A stretch of 15,445 nucleotides of DNA from Candidatus Omnitrophota bacterium. Lineage in GTDB: Bacteria; Omnitrophota; Gorgyraeia; Aquiviventales; Aquiviventaceae. Under the pieces are notes generated by a model. That model did no database searches. It saw only the letters and a program-made list of their open reading frames with translations, and was not told the origin of the DNA. The stretch spans positions 1 through 15,445 of the forward strand of contig JAGVGS010000160.1 in assembly GCA_020057015.1 (NCBI GenBank), in the 5' to 3' direction. Below, in pieces: positions 1 through 9,841 of this stretch (positions are counted from its first letter, which is position 1; every line of letters begins with the position of its first letter). Made by a program: the position numbers and the translations under genes.

Positions 1-90
1 GTCAGTGCTTCCACCACCGTGCTCATCAATGCGCCTCCCTCGGCGCAGATGACTGTGCGCGACGCGGCCGGGCAACTGCTCTCACCTTAA
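1..90 (+). CDS. 3' end of an unidentified gene (partial)
   Basis: Reading from base 1 in frame 1 gives 29 codons and a TAA stop. The visible tail ends in the residues QMTVRDAAGQLLSP. It is mildly hydrophilic with no recognisable motif. The rest of the gene lies upstream of the window, so its function cannot be stated. Open-frame continuity up to the edge and GC-rich third positions make it a plausible gene end. Confidence 0.5.
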   Translation, partial: VSASTTVLINAPPSAQMTVRDAAGQLLSP

Positions 91-102
91 CGCATTTTTC
101 GC

Positions 103-108
103 TACAAT
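103..108 (+). promoter_or_regulatory. -10 box (TACAAT) just upstream of the small ORF at 115
   Basis: TACAAT matches the sigma70 -10 consensus at five of six positions and stands out in GC-rich surroundings. It ends 7 nt before the ATG at 115, so transcription would start at or next to the A of that ATG and give a leaderless message. No convincing -35 box or Shine-Dalgarno is seen. Confidence 0.45.
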
Positions 109-114
109 AGGCCC

Positions 115-366
115 ATGCCGCGCGCACAAACAGGCCGCTCAATTGCCAAGACACGGGCATGCGCCGCAGAGCAGTATCCCCACGAGCAAGCCAGCCCCCG
201 CCCGTCCAGCCTCCGCAAACCGCCTTTTAAGCTCTTCTACCATGAAGGTGACAGCGTGGTGGATCTTTCGTGCAAGTACCAGGTGCTGCAGCGGCTGATC
301 GAGCAGGGCTCCCCCGATGCTACCATCGGCCGCCAAGAGGCGATCAGCGTGCCAGTTGGGGAGTAG
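115..366 (+). CDS. small hypothetical protein (83 aa)
   Basis: This 83-residue ORF is not recognised. The N-terminal half is basic and proline-rich and looks disordered. The C-terminal half (about residues 39-80) has a more protein-like pattern, with the segments HEGDSVVDLS and YQVLQRLIEQG suggesting a short amphipathic helix. The layout is faintly like FlgM-type anti-sigma factors, but the similarity is too weak to name it. Third codon positions are GC-rich, as in neighbouring genes. A -10 box lies directly before the ATG with no Shine-Dalgarno, so a leaderless start is possible. The next gene is a PilZ protein with the same promoter arrangement. An overlapping antisense ORF of equal length means coding is not certain. 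Confidence 0.4.
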   Translation: MPRAQTGRSIAKTRACAAEQYPHEQASPRPSSLRKPPFKLFYHEGDSVVDLSCKYQVLQRLIEQGSPDATIGRQEAISVPVGE

Positions 367-378
367 GCCGGCATAGGG

Positions 379-384
379 TACAAT
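379..384 (+). promoter_or_regulatory. -10 box (TACAAT) upstream of the PilZ gene
   Basis: A second TACAAT hexamer, preceded by GG, ends 12 nt before the ATG at 396. The predicted transcript would begin about 5 nt before the start codon, and no Shine-Dalgarno is present there. It lies just past the stop of the preceding small ORF, which suggests that the PilZ gene has its own promoter. Confidence 0.45.
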
Positions 385-395
385 GATCCCCATCG

Positions 396-761
396 ATGAC
401 TCCCGAGCGCCGTCTCTTTATTCGTTATCGTTGCAGCCTGCCCATTGAATACGTCGTGCTGCCGGAAAAGACCCCCCTGCGCTCCACCACCCGCAACATC
501 AGCGGCAGCGGACTCAATCTCTTCACCGCCACGCGGCTGGCACCCGGCACGCGCGTGAGCCTGCGCCTGCTCATCCCGGGGCGCACGGCCCCGCTGTGCT
601 GCATAGGGCAAGTCATGTGGGGCGGGGCATTGCTGGACGATGAAGGCAGCAAGAAGCTCAGTGATTTCGAGGCCGGGGTGCAGTTTGTCGAGATCACCGC
701 GCCTGACCAAGCCGCCCTCATCCGCTACGCGACCTCGCACGCCGTGGGCCAAGCCGTCTAG
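396..761 (+). CDS. PilZ domain protein (cyclic-di-GMP effector)
   Basis: This is a 121-residue single-domain protein. The two PilZ signature elements are visible: RxxxR near the N-terminus (RLFIR, residues 6-10) and the NxSxxG loop (NISGSG, residues 34-39). Residues after about 45 alternate as expected for the beta-barrel (TRVSLRLLIPG, GQVMWGG, EAGVQFVEI). PilZ domains bind c-di-GMP through these two motifs and relay the signal to motility, secretion or polysaccharide machinery. No output domain is fused, so it must act through a partner. The start is the first ATG after a close -10 box, and the RxxxR motif directly follows it. The gene is probably cytoplasmic and begins a run of small genes on the same strand. 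Confidence 0.85.
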   Translation: MTPERRLFIRYRCSLPIEYVVLPEKTPLRSTTRNISGSGLNLFTATRLAPGTRVSLRLLIPGRTAPLCCIGQVMWGGALLDDEGSKKLSDFEAGVQFVEITAPDQAALIRYATSHAVGQAV

Positions 762-785
762 GCCCTGGCGGCAGCAAGAGCCTCC

Positions 786-1046
786 ATGTGGCACACTATT
801 GGGTTTCTCGCCGCGGTGCTCATGCCGCTATGGAACATCCCGCTGATTTGGCACCTGGAGCGGCGCAAGTCGTCCCGCGACATCAGCTTGCCCTGGGCGT
901 TGGGCGTGTGGGGGTGCATTCTCTTGATGCTGCCTGATGGACTGCGTTCGGCCGATCCCACCTTTCGCGCGTTTTGCGTGGTCAACGTGGTGTGCTTCAC
1001 CGTCGTCGTCGTGCAGGTGTTGCGCTACCACCGCCCAAGGGCATGA
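786..1046 (+). CDS. PQ-loop family membrane protein (SemiSWEET-like)
   Basis: The 86-residue protein has three predicted transmembrane segments (about residues 3-22, 36-54 and 62-80), the size and topology of a SemiSWEET half-transporter. The first loop carries the PQ-loop pattern: a proline in helix 1 (PLWNIPLIWHL), then a basic ERRKSSRDISL stretch matching the family's 'KSxxGIS' turn. SemiSWEETs dimerise to pass small solutes such as sugars, but many short bacterial PQ-loop proteins have no known substrate. It begins 24 nt after the PilZ stop. Its TGA overlaps the ATG of the next gene (ATGA at 1043-1046), so the two are likely translationally coupled. The canonical Pro-Gln pair itself is not present. 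Confidence 0.65.
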   Translation: MWHTIGFLAAVLMPLWNIPLIWHLERRKSSRDISLPWALGVWGCILLMLPDGLRSADPTFRAFCVVNVVCFTVVVVQVLRYHRPRA

Positions 1047-1498
1047 CCCTCAAGATCGTCTCCGGGGGGCAGACCGGAGTCGATCGGGCTGCGCTGGATG
1101 CAGCCCTGGCGCATGGCGTGCCCTGCGGCGGTTGGTGCCCGAAGGGCCGGCGTGCCGACGATGGGCCCATTGCCGCTCGCTATCCTCTACAAGAGACCCC
1201 CAGTCGTATCTACGCCGAGCGCACCGCATGGAACGTGCGCGACTCCGACGGCACGCTTCTTCTCAATCAAGGCGCGCTCGAAGGCGGCAGCGCGCTCACC
1301 GAAGCGCTGGCCCGGCGCTGGGCCAAGCCGTGCCTGATAGTGGATCTCGACCACGGGGTCGGGCCAGAGGCGATCGCGCGATGGATCATCACACAGCATT
1401 TGCGCGCGCTCAACGTGGCCGGCCCGCGCGAGAGCAAGCGGCCGGGCATCTACGCGCAGGCGCATCAGTTGCTCGCGCAGGTCTTGCGTGCCTTATGA
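1043..1498 (+). CDS. SLOG-superfamily 'putative molybdenum carrier' protein
   Basis: This 151-residue protein has the full motif set of the putative molybdenum carrier family (circularly permuted YpsA-type SLOG/Rossmann fold): GGQTGVD at residues 8-14, GGWCPKGRRADDG at 29-41, NVRDSDGTL at 64-72 and a C-terminal NVAGPRES at 124-131. The glycine-rich and acidic loops form a nucleotide-type binding pocket. Structural work proposed molybdate or cofactor binding, but the physiological role is unproven. The start at 1043 is preferred because it overlaps the previous stop as ATGA and the family sequence begins immediately (MTLKIVSGG). The frame stays open upstream to 974 but encodes no family sequence. 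Its own stop overlaps the next start in the same way (1495-1498), which indicates a coupled operon. Confidence 0.85.
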   Translation: MTLKIVSGGQTGVDRAALDAALAHGVPCGGWCPKGRRADDGPIAARYPLQETPSRIYAERTAWNVRDSDGTLLLNQGALEGGSALTEALARRWAKPCLIVDLDHGVGPEAIARWIITQHLRALNVAGPRESKRPGIYAQAHQLLAQVLRAL

Positions 1499-2022
1499 GA
1501 CGCGCGACTGCCAGCACCCCCCCGCTCGTGCAACAATTGCGATTTTGGAGCTTCTTCTTTCTCTGGCTGCTGGCCGGACCAGGGGTGTTTCTGGTGGCGT
1601 TGCCGCAGGCGCTGCACACGTGGCTCGTGGGTCCGGTGGCGTGGACCGGGGCCTGGTGGCAGTGGCTGGCCCTCTGGGGGATGGCCAACGGGGCCGGGCT
1701 GGCCGGCTGGTCGGTCTGGTTGTTTGCAAGAGCGGGCCAAGGCACCCCGCTCCCCCTCGCCCCGCCCACACATTTTGTGCTGGAAGGCCCGTATCGTTTC
1801 ATGCGCAATCCCATGGGAGCCGGCCTGTTGATGTGTTTGGCCGCCGAGGCGCTGTTGTGCCTCTCCTGGGTGATCAGTCTCTACCTGGTGGCGATGGCGG
1901 TGCTGGTGGGCTGGTATGTGGCCTGGGTCGAAGAGCCGCAGCTAGCCCGGCGTTTTGGCCCCTGCTATCACGTCTATAAAGGGAAAGTCCCCCGCTGGCT
2001 GCCCCGCTTTACTCCTCTGTGA
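1495..2022 (+). CDS. isoprenylcysteine carboxyl methyltransferase (ICMT/PEMT)-family membrane protein
   Basis: The 175-residue integral membrane protein has about four hydrophobic segments (residues 15-37, 52-78, 108-125 and 128-145). The C-terminal half carries the SAM-binding signature of ICMT/PEMT-type methyltransferases: GPYRFMRNPM (98-107), EEPQL (146-150) and FGPCYHVYKGKVPRWLPR (154-171). Family members methylate isoprenylated or other lipid substrates at the membrane. Bacterial versions are largely uncharacterised, so the substrate is unknown. The start at 1495 forms an ATGA overlap with the previous stop. The open frame reaches back to 937, but that part is a shadow of the two upstream genes. 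It is the last gene of the cluster, followed by a new promoter. Confidence 0.75.
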   Translation: MRRATASTPPLVQQLRFWSFFFLWLLAGPGVFLVALPQALHTWLVGPVAWTGAWWQWLALWGMANGAGLAGWSVWLFARAGQGTPLPLAPPTHFVLEGPYRFMRNPMGAGLLMCLAAEALLCLSWVISLYLVAMAVLVGWYVAWVEEPQLARRFGPCYHVYKGKVPRWLPRFTPL

Positions 2023-2036
2023 TTTCACGATAAAAT
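2008..2036 (+). promoter_or_regulatory. sigma70-type promoter for gltB
   Basis: TTTACT (2008-2013) and TAAAAT (2031-2036) are separated by exactly 17 nt, matching the -35 and -10 consensus at four and five of six positions. The predicted start near 2043 leaves a leader of about 25 nt before the ATG at 2068. The -35 box overlaps the last codons of the upstream methyltransferase gene. Confidence 0.6.
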
Positions 2037-2067
2037 ATTCCATCTTGGGCACTTAGGCCCTCCTCAC

Positions 2068-6570
<4,503 letters not shown>

Positions 6571-6577
6571 GCTCTCC

Positions 6578-7663
6578 ATGGCGGTTACTACCGAGCAAGT
6601 CCTAGAGGCCCTGCGCAGTGTCCGCGATCCTGATCTGCAGCGCGACCTCGTCTCCCTAGGGTTCATCAAGCATCTCGCCATCCGCGGCGGCCAGGTGGCC
6701 TTTGCCATTGAGCTGACCACGCCGGCGTGCCCGGTGCGCGACGTGATGAAGGAAGATGCGCGCGCTGCCGTCGCGAAGCTGCCTGGGGTGACCGGCGTCG
6801 ACATCACCATGACCTCGCAGGTGCGCCAGTCCGTGCCGCGCGGGGCGGCCCATCGGCTCGTGCCCACCATCAAGAACATCATCCCCATTGCCAGCGGCAA
6901 AGGCGGAGTGGGCAAGTCCACGGTGAGTGTCAATCTGGCGCTGGCCTTGGTCAAGAGCGGTGCCCGCGTGGGGCTGATGGATGCTGATGTGTATGGCCCC
7001 ACGATCCCCACGCTGCTGGGCATCACAGCCACGCCGGAAGTGGATGAGCACAACCGCATGACGCCGGTAGAGCAATATGGCCTGAAGGTGATCTCGATGG
7101 GCTTTTTTATGAAGCCCGAAGAAGCGGTGGTGTGGCGCGGCCCGATGCTGCACAAGACCGTGGAGCAGTTCTTGGGCGGTGTCTTGTGGGGCGAGCTCGA
7201 TTACCTGATCATCGATTTGCCCCCCGGCACCGGCGATGTGCAGCTCTCGCTCTGCCAGTTGATTCCGATCACCGGTGCCGTGATCGTCTCGACCCCGCAG
7301 GACGTGGCGCTGAATGTGGCCCAAAAGGCCATCGCGATGTTCAAGAAGCTCAACGCGCCTATCTTGGGCGTGATCGAGAACATGAGCTACTACGCCTGCC
7401 CGCACTGCGGCCAGCCCGATGAGATTTTCGGCAGCGGCGGCGCTGAGGCCATCGCCCAGCGATTGGCGCTGCCGTTTCTGGGCAAGATCCCGCTTGCGCG
7501 CCTGGTGCGCGAGGCTTCGGATGACGGGCAGCCCATCGTGATGACCGCGCCGGAGTCGCCAGCCGGCCGCGCCTTCATCGCGGCGGCGGAGCACCTGGCC
7601 GCGCAGGTGAGCATCCGGGGCATGCAAGCCGAGCTGTCCCCCGCTGTCAAGGTCACCTTCTAA
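6578..7663 (+). CDS. mrp: Mrp/ApbC/NBP35-family iron-sulfur carrier ATPase
   Basis: The protein is 361 residues. Residues 4-80 are a DUF59/MIP18 domain containing the TTPACPVRD segment with Cys51. Next comes the deviant Walker A P-loop GKGGVGKS (107-114), the switch DLPPGTGD (213-220) and the CxxC pair CPHC (274-277) that bridges an Fe-S cluster between monomers. Mrp proteins bind and transfer [4Fe-4S] clusters in the cytoplasm. The ATG at 6578 is chosen over an in-frame TTG at 6548 because a Shine-Dalgarno-like AGAAGGG sits about 10 nt upstream and the TTG would extend back into gltB. It lies 7 nt after the gltB stop, so the two are almost certainly co-transcribed. GltB itself needs an Fe-S cluster. 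Confidence 0.93.
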   Translation: MAVTTEQVLEALRSVRDPDLQRDLVSLGFIKHLAIRGGQVAFAIELTTPACPVRDVMKEDARAAVAKLPGVTGVDITMTSQVRQSVPRGAAHRLVPTIKNIIPIASGKGGVGKSTVSVNLALALVKSGARVGLMDADVYGPTIPTLLGITATPEVDEHNRMTPVEQYGLKVISMGFFMKPEEAVVWRGPMLHKTVEQFLGGVLWGELDYLIIDLPPGTGDVQLSLCQLIPITGAVIVSTPQDVALNVAQKAIAMFKKLNAPILGVIENMSYYACPHCGQPDEIFGSGGAEAIAQRLALPFLGKIPLARLVREASDDGQPIVMTAPESPAGRAFIAAAEHLAAQVSIRGMQAELSPAVKVTF

Positions 7664-7672
7664 GCCTCTGGG

Positions 7673-7999
7673 ATGGCCGATGTCGCGGTGCCTCAGCCCG
7701 TCGAAATCGGCCGCGCGAATGAGCACGACCTCAGGATCACTTGGCAAGATGGCCATGTCAGCGTCTATCCGGCGCGGGCGCTGCGCCTGCAATGCCCCTG
7801 TGCTTCGTGCGTGGATGAAATGACCGGCCTGGTGCGGCTGATCACGAACAGCGTGCCGGAGGACGTGCACCCCTTGAAGATTGACGTGGTCGGCCGCTAC
7901 GCCATCACGCTCCACTGGAGCGACGGCCACCACACCGGGATTTATTCCTTCCCGCTGCTGAGAAAACTGTGTCCCTGCTGTGAGAAGACGAACGGCTAG
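7673..7999 (+). CDS. DUF971 (GBBH-like N-terminal domain) protein
   Basis: The 108-residue protein matches DUF971, the small domain also found at the N-terminus of gamma-butyrobetaine hydroxylase. Visible signatures are RITWQDGHVSVYPARALR, the cysteine cluster CPCASC (41-46), YAITLHWSDGHHTGIYSF and a second cysteine group CPCC (100-103). The cysteines suggest metal binding. Stand-alone DUF971 genes are often found next to mrp, as here (9 nt gap), and a role in Fe-S protein maturation has been suspected, but no activity is proven. It is the last GC-rich gene before composition changes. Confidence 0.85.
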   Translation: MADVAVPQPVEIGRANEHDLRITWQDGHVSVYPARALRLQCPCASCVDEMTGLVRLITNSVPEDVHPLKIDVVGRYAITLHWSDGHHTGIYSFPLLRKLCPCCEKTNG

Positions 8000-8032
8000 G
8001 CAGTGACTGATCGGCCTGGCTTGGGAGAGGAT

Positions 8033-8272
8033 ATGGCCGATGAACTGAGCGACTCACGACGCAGCGCGGTGCTGTTGGAAGAGGTTAAGTCGCAAGTTCG
8101 GCAAGTTGCGGAAGGACATGGAACTCTCATCCGAGAACTTCAGGCGGTGCGAACAGACCTAGGTGGTCGTCTTGATTTCTTAGAGGACGCCTCCATGAAG
8201 GGTTTCGGGAAAGTATGGCAAGCGATTGTGGAGCTGAATACCCGCGTTGATCAACTCGTTGCCCGTATGTAA
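8033..8272 (+). CDS. small coiled-coil hypothetical protein (79 aa)
   Basis: This 79-residue protein consists mainly of heptad-like helix: VLLEEVKSQVRQVAEGHGTL then RTDLGGRLDFLEDA and IVELNTRVDQLVARM. It resembles the many short, uncharacterised bacterial coiled-coil proteins of the 'VLLEEVxSQVxxxAEGH' type. The ATG at 8033 has a GGGAG Shine-Dalgarno 5 nt upstream; an in-frame GTG at 8003 would add 10 residues with poorer initiation signals. Codon use is less GC-biased than in the genes before it, so this is where the lower-GC segment starts. It may form oligomers or bind a partner; no function is assigned. Confidence 0.65.
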   Translation: MADELSDSRRSAVLLEEVKSQVRQVAEGHGTLIRELQAVRTDLGGRLDFLEDASMKGFGKVWQAIVELNTRVDQLVARM

Positions 8273-8349
8273 ATGCATGAAGATGTTCGTTCTACCCAGT
8301 AACTATTCGGGACCTATTGTTGAAATCTTTCACACGGAGGTCATCAACC

Positions 8350-8691
8350 ATGACACATGAACCGTTCGCAATTTTTTCCGCCATCGATGCATGTCCACCG
8401 CTCATGCGGGAACAAGCTAAGACAGCGTACTTTGGCAGTGCAGTGGATTGGATCCTGACGTATGCAGATGGGCACCAGGACGCCTCCGGAAATGTCCGGC
8501 TGGCATTTCACTATGCGCCGCATGATGTCAGAATGGTGGTCACTACCGTCGCTTTTTCTGACTATCTCTGGTTGCAGCAGAGCCGGGCCGGGGAGGCAAT
8601 TCGTGTCCAGGGACGTATTTCAAAGATCAGTTCTCTGACCATCGAACTGGAGGCCGCGAGCTTGTCGCACGCCGTCGAGGCAGCCCACTGA
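8350..8691 (+). CDS. hypothetical protein, OB-fold (tRNA_anti-like) type
   Basis: The 113-residue soluble protein has a mixed beta pattern: VDWILTYADG, VRLAFHYAPHDVRMVVTTVAF, then GEAIRVQGRISKI and LTIELEAASL. The second half has the 'VRVxGxIxxI...IxLxxA' run typical of OB-fold nucleic-acid or ligand-binding domains related to tRNA_anti-like proteins. The ATG at 8350 has a perfect GGAGG at 8336-8340 with 9-nt spacing, and is preferred to an in-frame TTG at 8317. No signal peptide or membrane segment is seen. Neighbours are orphan genes, so context gives no clear role. Its 3' end contains the first copy of a short duplication that continues past the stop. Confidence 0.65.
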   Translation: MTHEPFAIFSAIDACPPLMREQAKTAYFGSAVDWILTYADGHQDASGNVRLAFHYAPHDVRMVVTTVAFSDYLWLQQSRAGEAIRVQGRISKISSLTIELEAASLSHAVEAAH

Positions 8692-8747
8692 AGATGCCGC
8701 TGCTGCACTGAGAATCGTTCATTAAGCCAGCCGAGGCAGTCCACTGA
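8676..8747. repeat. 16-bp imperfect direct repeat spanning the stop of the OB-fold gene
   Basis: CGAGGCAGCCCACTGA at 8676-8691 and CGAGGCAGTCCACTGA at 8732-8747 differ at one base and lie 56 bp apart. The first copy encodes the last codons and TGA of the OB-fold gene. This looks like a small local duplication. Confidence 0.7.
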
Positions 8748-8777
8748 GGAGCGCCTCCGGAATCCGACAGGATGCGG

Positions 8778-8813
8778 ACAAGCAGCACAATGAGCACAAG
8801 CAGCACGATGGAG
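8778..8813. repeat. two-copy 18-bp tandem repeat
   Basis: ACAAGCAGCACAATGAGC (8778-8795) is followed directly by ACAAGCAGCACGATGGAG (8796-8813), matching at 14 of 18 positions. On the minus strand the repeat encodes a run of Val, Leu and Ile. Confidence 0.75.
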
Positions 8814-8963
8814 CACATGGGAGTACAGTCCCCGCTGTAAGTCCAACGGGAACAAGGATCGGTATGGCGCATGTGCGCGCTTCAATCCCAGCCAGTTGCA
8901 TTGGCTAGGACTTAAAGTATGCTTGCCCAGCGCACCATATGCCTTGCGAGCAATGCCACGTAG

Positions 8964-8982
8964 GATAAGAATTATGCTTATC
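8964..8982. repeat. inverted repeat GATAAG-7 nt-CTTATC
   Basis: Six-base perfect arms (8964-8969 and 8977-8982) flank a 7-nt AT-rich spacer. It is one of several dyads clustered upstream of the winged-helix gene and could be an operator or replication-protein site. Confidence 0.5.
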
Positions 8983-9027
8983 GCGCGTCGGTTCCAACTG
9001 TACTGGTTCCGTACTTGTGCGAAGGCG

Positions 9028-9053
9028 GGTTGCAGCTGCGCGCAGCTGCAACC
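9028..9053. repeat. 26-bp perfect palindrome
   Basis: The two 13-base halves (GGTTGCAGCTGCG and its exact reverse complement) meet between 9040 and 9041 with no spacer. It ends 33 nt before the ATG at 9087. No T-run follows on either strand, so a rho-independent terminator is unlikely. A dimeric repressor site, a resolution or replication site, or a cruciform is possible. Confidence 0.85.
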
Positions 9054-9086
9054 TAGCCGCACATGATCCATAACCTTGGAGGAAGA

Positions 9087-9674
9087 ATGAGTAAGCAGCC
9101 TAACGTAGCCGCCCAAAGGCGGGCGTCGTTAAGGAATAAAATTTGGCCGAAATCTAAGGATGAGGTCTGGAGTCGAAAGCAACGGGACGGCTATGCCACA
9201 GTTCCAAGAACCCTTGACCTTGCATGCGTATTGATCAGTGACCTGGCCCCAAAAGGTTGTAACCCATCCATGGTTTACCTGGCCCTTTGGTGTCGAGTTT
9301 TTGATGAGGGGATCGATGCGGGGCTCATTGAAGTGCGCGACGAAAAAGATTTTGCGGTCGCTAGCGGTTTTACCGCAGATCGCGGTGTAAGAACCTGGAG
9401 GGAGAGACTCCGGGCCCTAGAGACTCTTGGTTTCATCAGGATCGAGAGGCATTGGGGTGATGATGCTATTACCCATATTCTTATTTTGGACCCGGACATG
9501 GCCGTAAAGAACTTAGAAAAGAGGCGCGGACTTCCCGATTCTTGGCGGCGGGCCTATGAGAGGCGATGTGAGGAGACGAAGGCCACCAGATGGCGTCCAA
9601 GGCGTGAAAGTCATGCCATAGGAATGCAGGCTCGTCCCGGGATGTCGGCTGCAATTGCTGCAAGCACCAACTAA
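9087..9674 (+). CDS. winged-helix protein of plasmid / genomic-island type
   Basis: The 195-residue protein resembles a family found on plasmids and integrated elements, recognised by NKIWP, then WSRKQRDGYATVPRTL (about residues 32-47), the LALWCRVFDEG segment and GFTADRGVRTWRERLRALE followed by LGFIRIE. The last two segments have the helix-helix-strand order of a winged-helix DNA-binding domain, reminiscent of replication initiators or partition regulators. The exact role is unknown. The ATG at 9087 is chosen because GGAGG lies 4 nt upstream; an in-frame ATG at 9063 has no such signal. The basic C-terminal tail after about residue 155 looks poorly conserved. Composition is clearly less GC-rich than the core genes, which together with the dyads upstream suggests horizontal transfer. 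Confidence 0.65.
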   Translation: MSKQPNVAAQRRASLRNKIWPKSKDEVWSRKQRDGYATVPRTLDLACVLISDLAPKGCNPSMVYLALWCRVFDEGIDAGLIEVRDEKDFAVASGFTADRGVRTWRERLRALETLGFIRIERHWGDDAITHILILDPDMAVKNLEKRRGLPDSWRRAYERRCEETKATRWRPRRESHAIGMQARPGMSAAIAASTN

Positions 9675-9766
9675 GGGTCGGTTGAGGTATCGTTGATGCG
9701 TAGTTCGATCGCAAATCGGAGTCGATAATTTCTGCGCGCCGCATCAATTTTGATCAGAGTGCTGGA

Positions 9767-9841
9767 ACAAACCCCTCATCGCTGCACCAGGAAGGACGAG
9801 AGGCGAAGCGCCAGCTGAGCACAGCACGCGAGCAGGTCGCC
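9767..9841 (+). pseudogene. untranslated remnant of the desulfurase 5' coding region; probable junction near 9767-9772
   Basis: Reading back in frame from the GTG at 9842, the sequence still encodes NPSSLHQEGREAKRQLSTAR followed by EQVA, the conserved start of helix 1 in NifS/IscS enzymes. Upstream of about 9767 the similarity stops abruptly. The frame then runs through unrelated residues to a TAG at 9701, without ATG, GTG or TTG. The roughly 30 residues that normally come first (the LDNAATTP region) are missing, which points to a deletion or insertion junction at the edge of the low-GC segment. Confidence 0.75.

Larger units (their letters stand above)
8692..9086. other. 395-bp gap: no convincing gene, but repeats and dyads
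   Basis: No ORF here is convincing on either strand. The stretch contains a partial duplication of the preceding gene's 3' end, a 2-copy 18-bp tandem repeat (8778-8813) inside a 22-codon frame (8772-8840), and four inverted repeats crowded between 8941 and 9053 just ahead of the winged-helix gene. Base composition is near balanced, unlike the GC-rich core genes. Confidence 0.6.

Noticed and set aside
937..1494. Longer N-terminal extensions of the SLOG gene (from 974) and the methyltransferase gene (from 937)
   Set aside because: The extra translation is a frame-shifted shadow of upstream genes and does not match the families; the ATGA overlaps at 1043 and 1495 give natural starts.
6656..7933. 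Minus-strand ORF of 425 aa opposite mrp and DUF971
   Set aside because: It crosses two well-identified + strand genes and has the low-complexity His/Arg/Gln composition of an antisense shadow.
9028..9060. Rho-independent terminator at the 26-bp palindrome
   Set aside because: No run of T follows the hairpin on either strand.
9098..9134. Possible integron attC site: GCCTAAC ... CGTTAAGG around a CCGCC-CAAA-GGCGG hairpin
   Set aside because: The right core does not fit GTTRRRY at its last base, the structure is far shorter than known attC sites, and it lies within the coding start of the winged-helix gene with no cassette array nearby.
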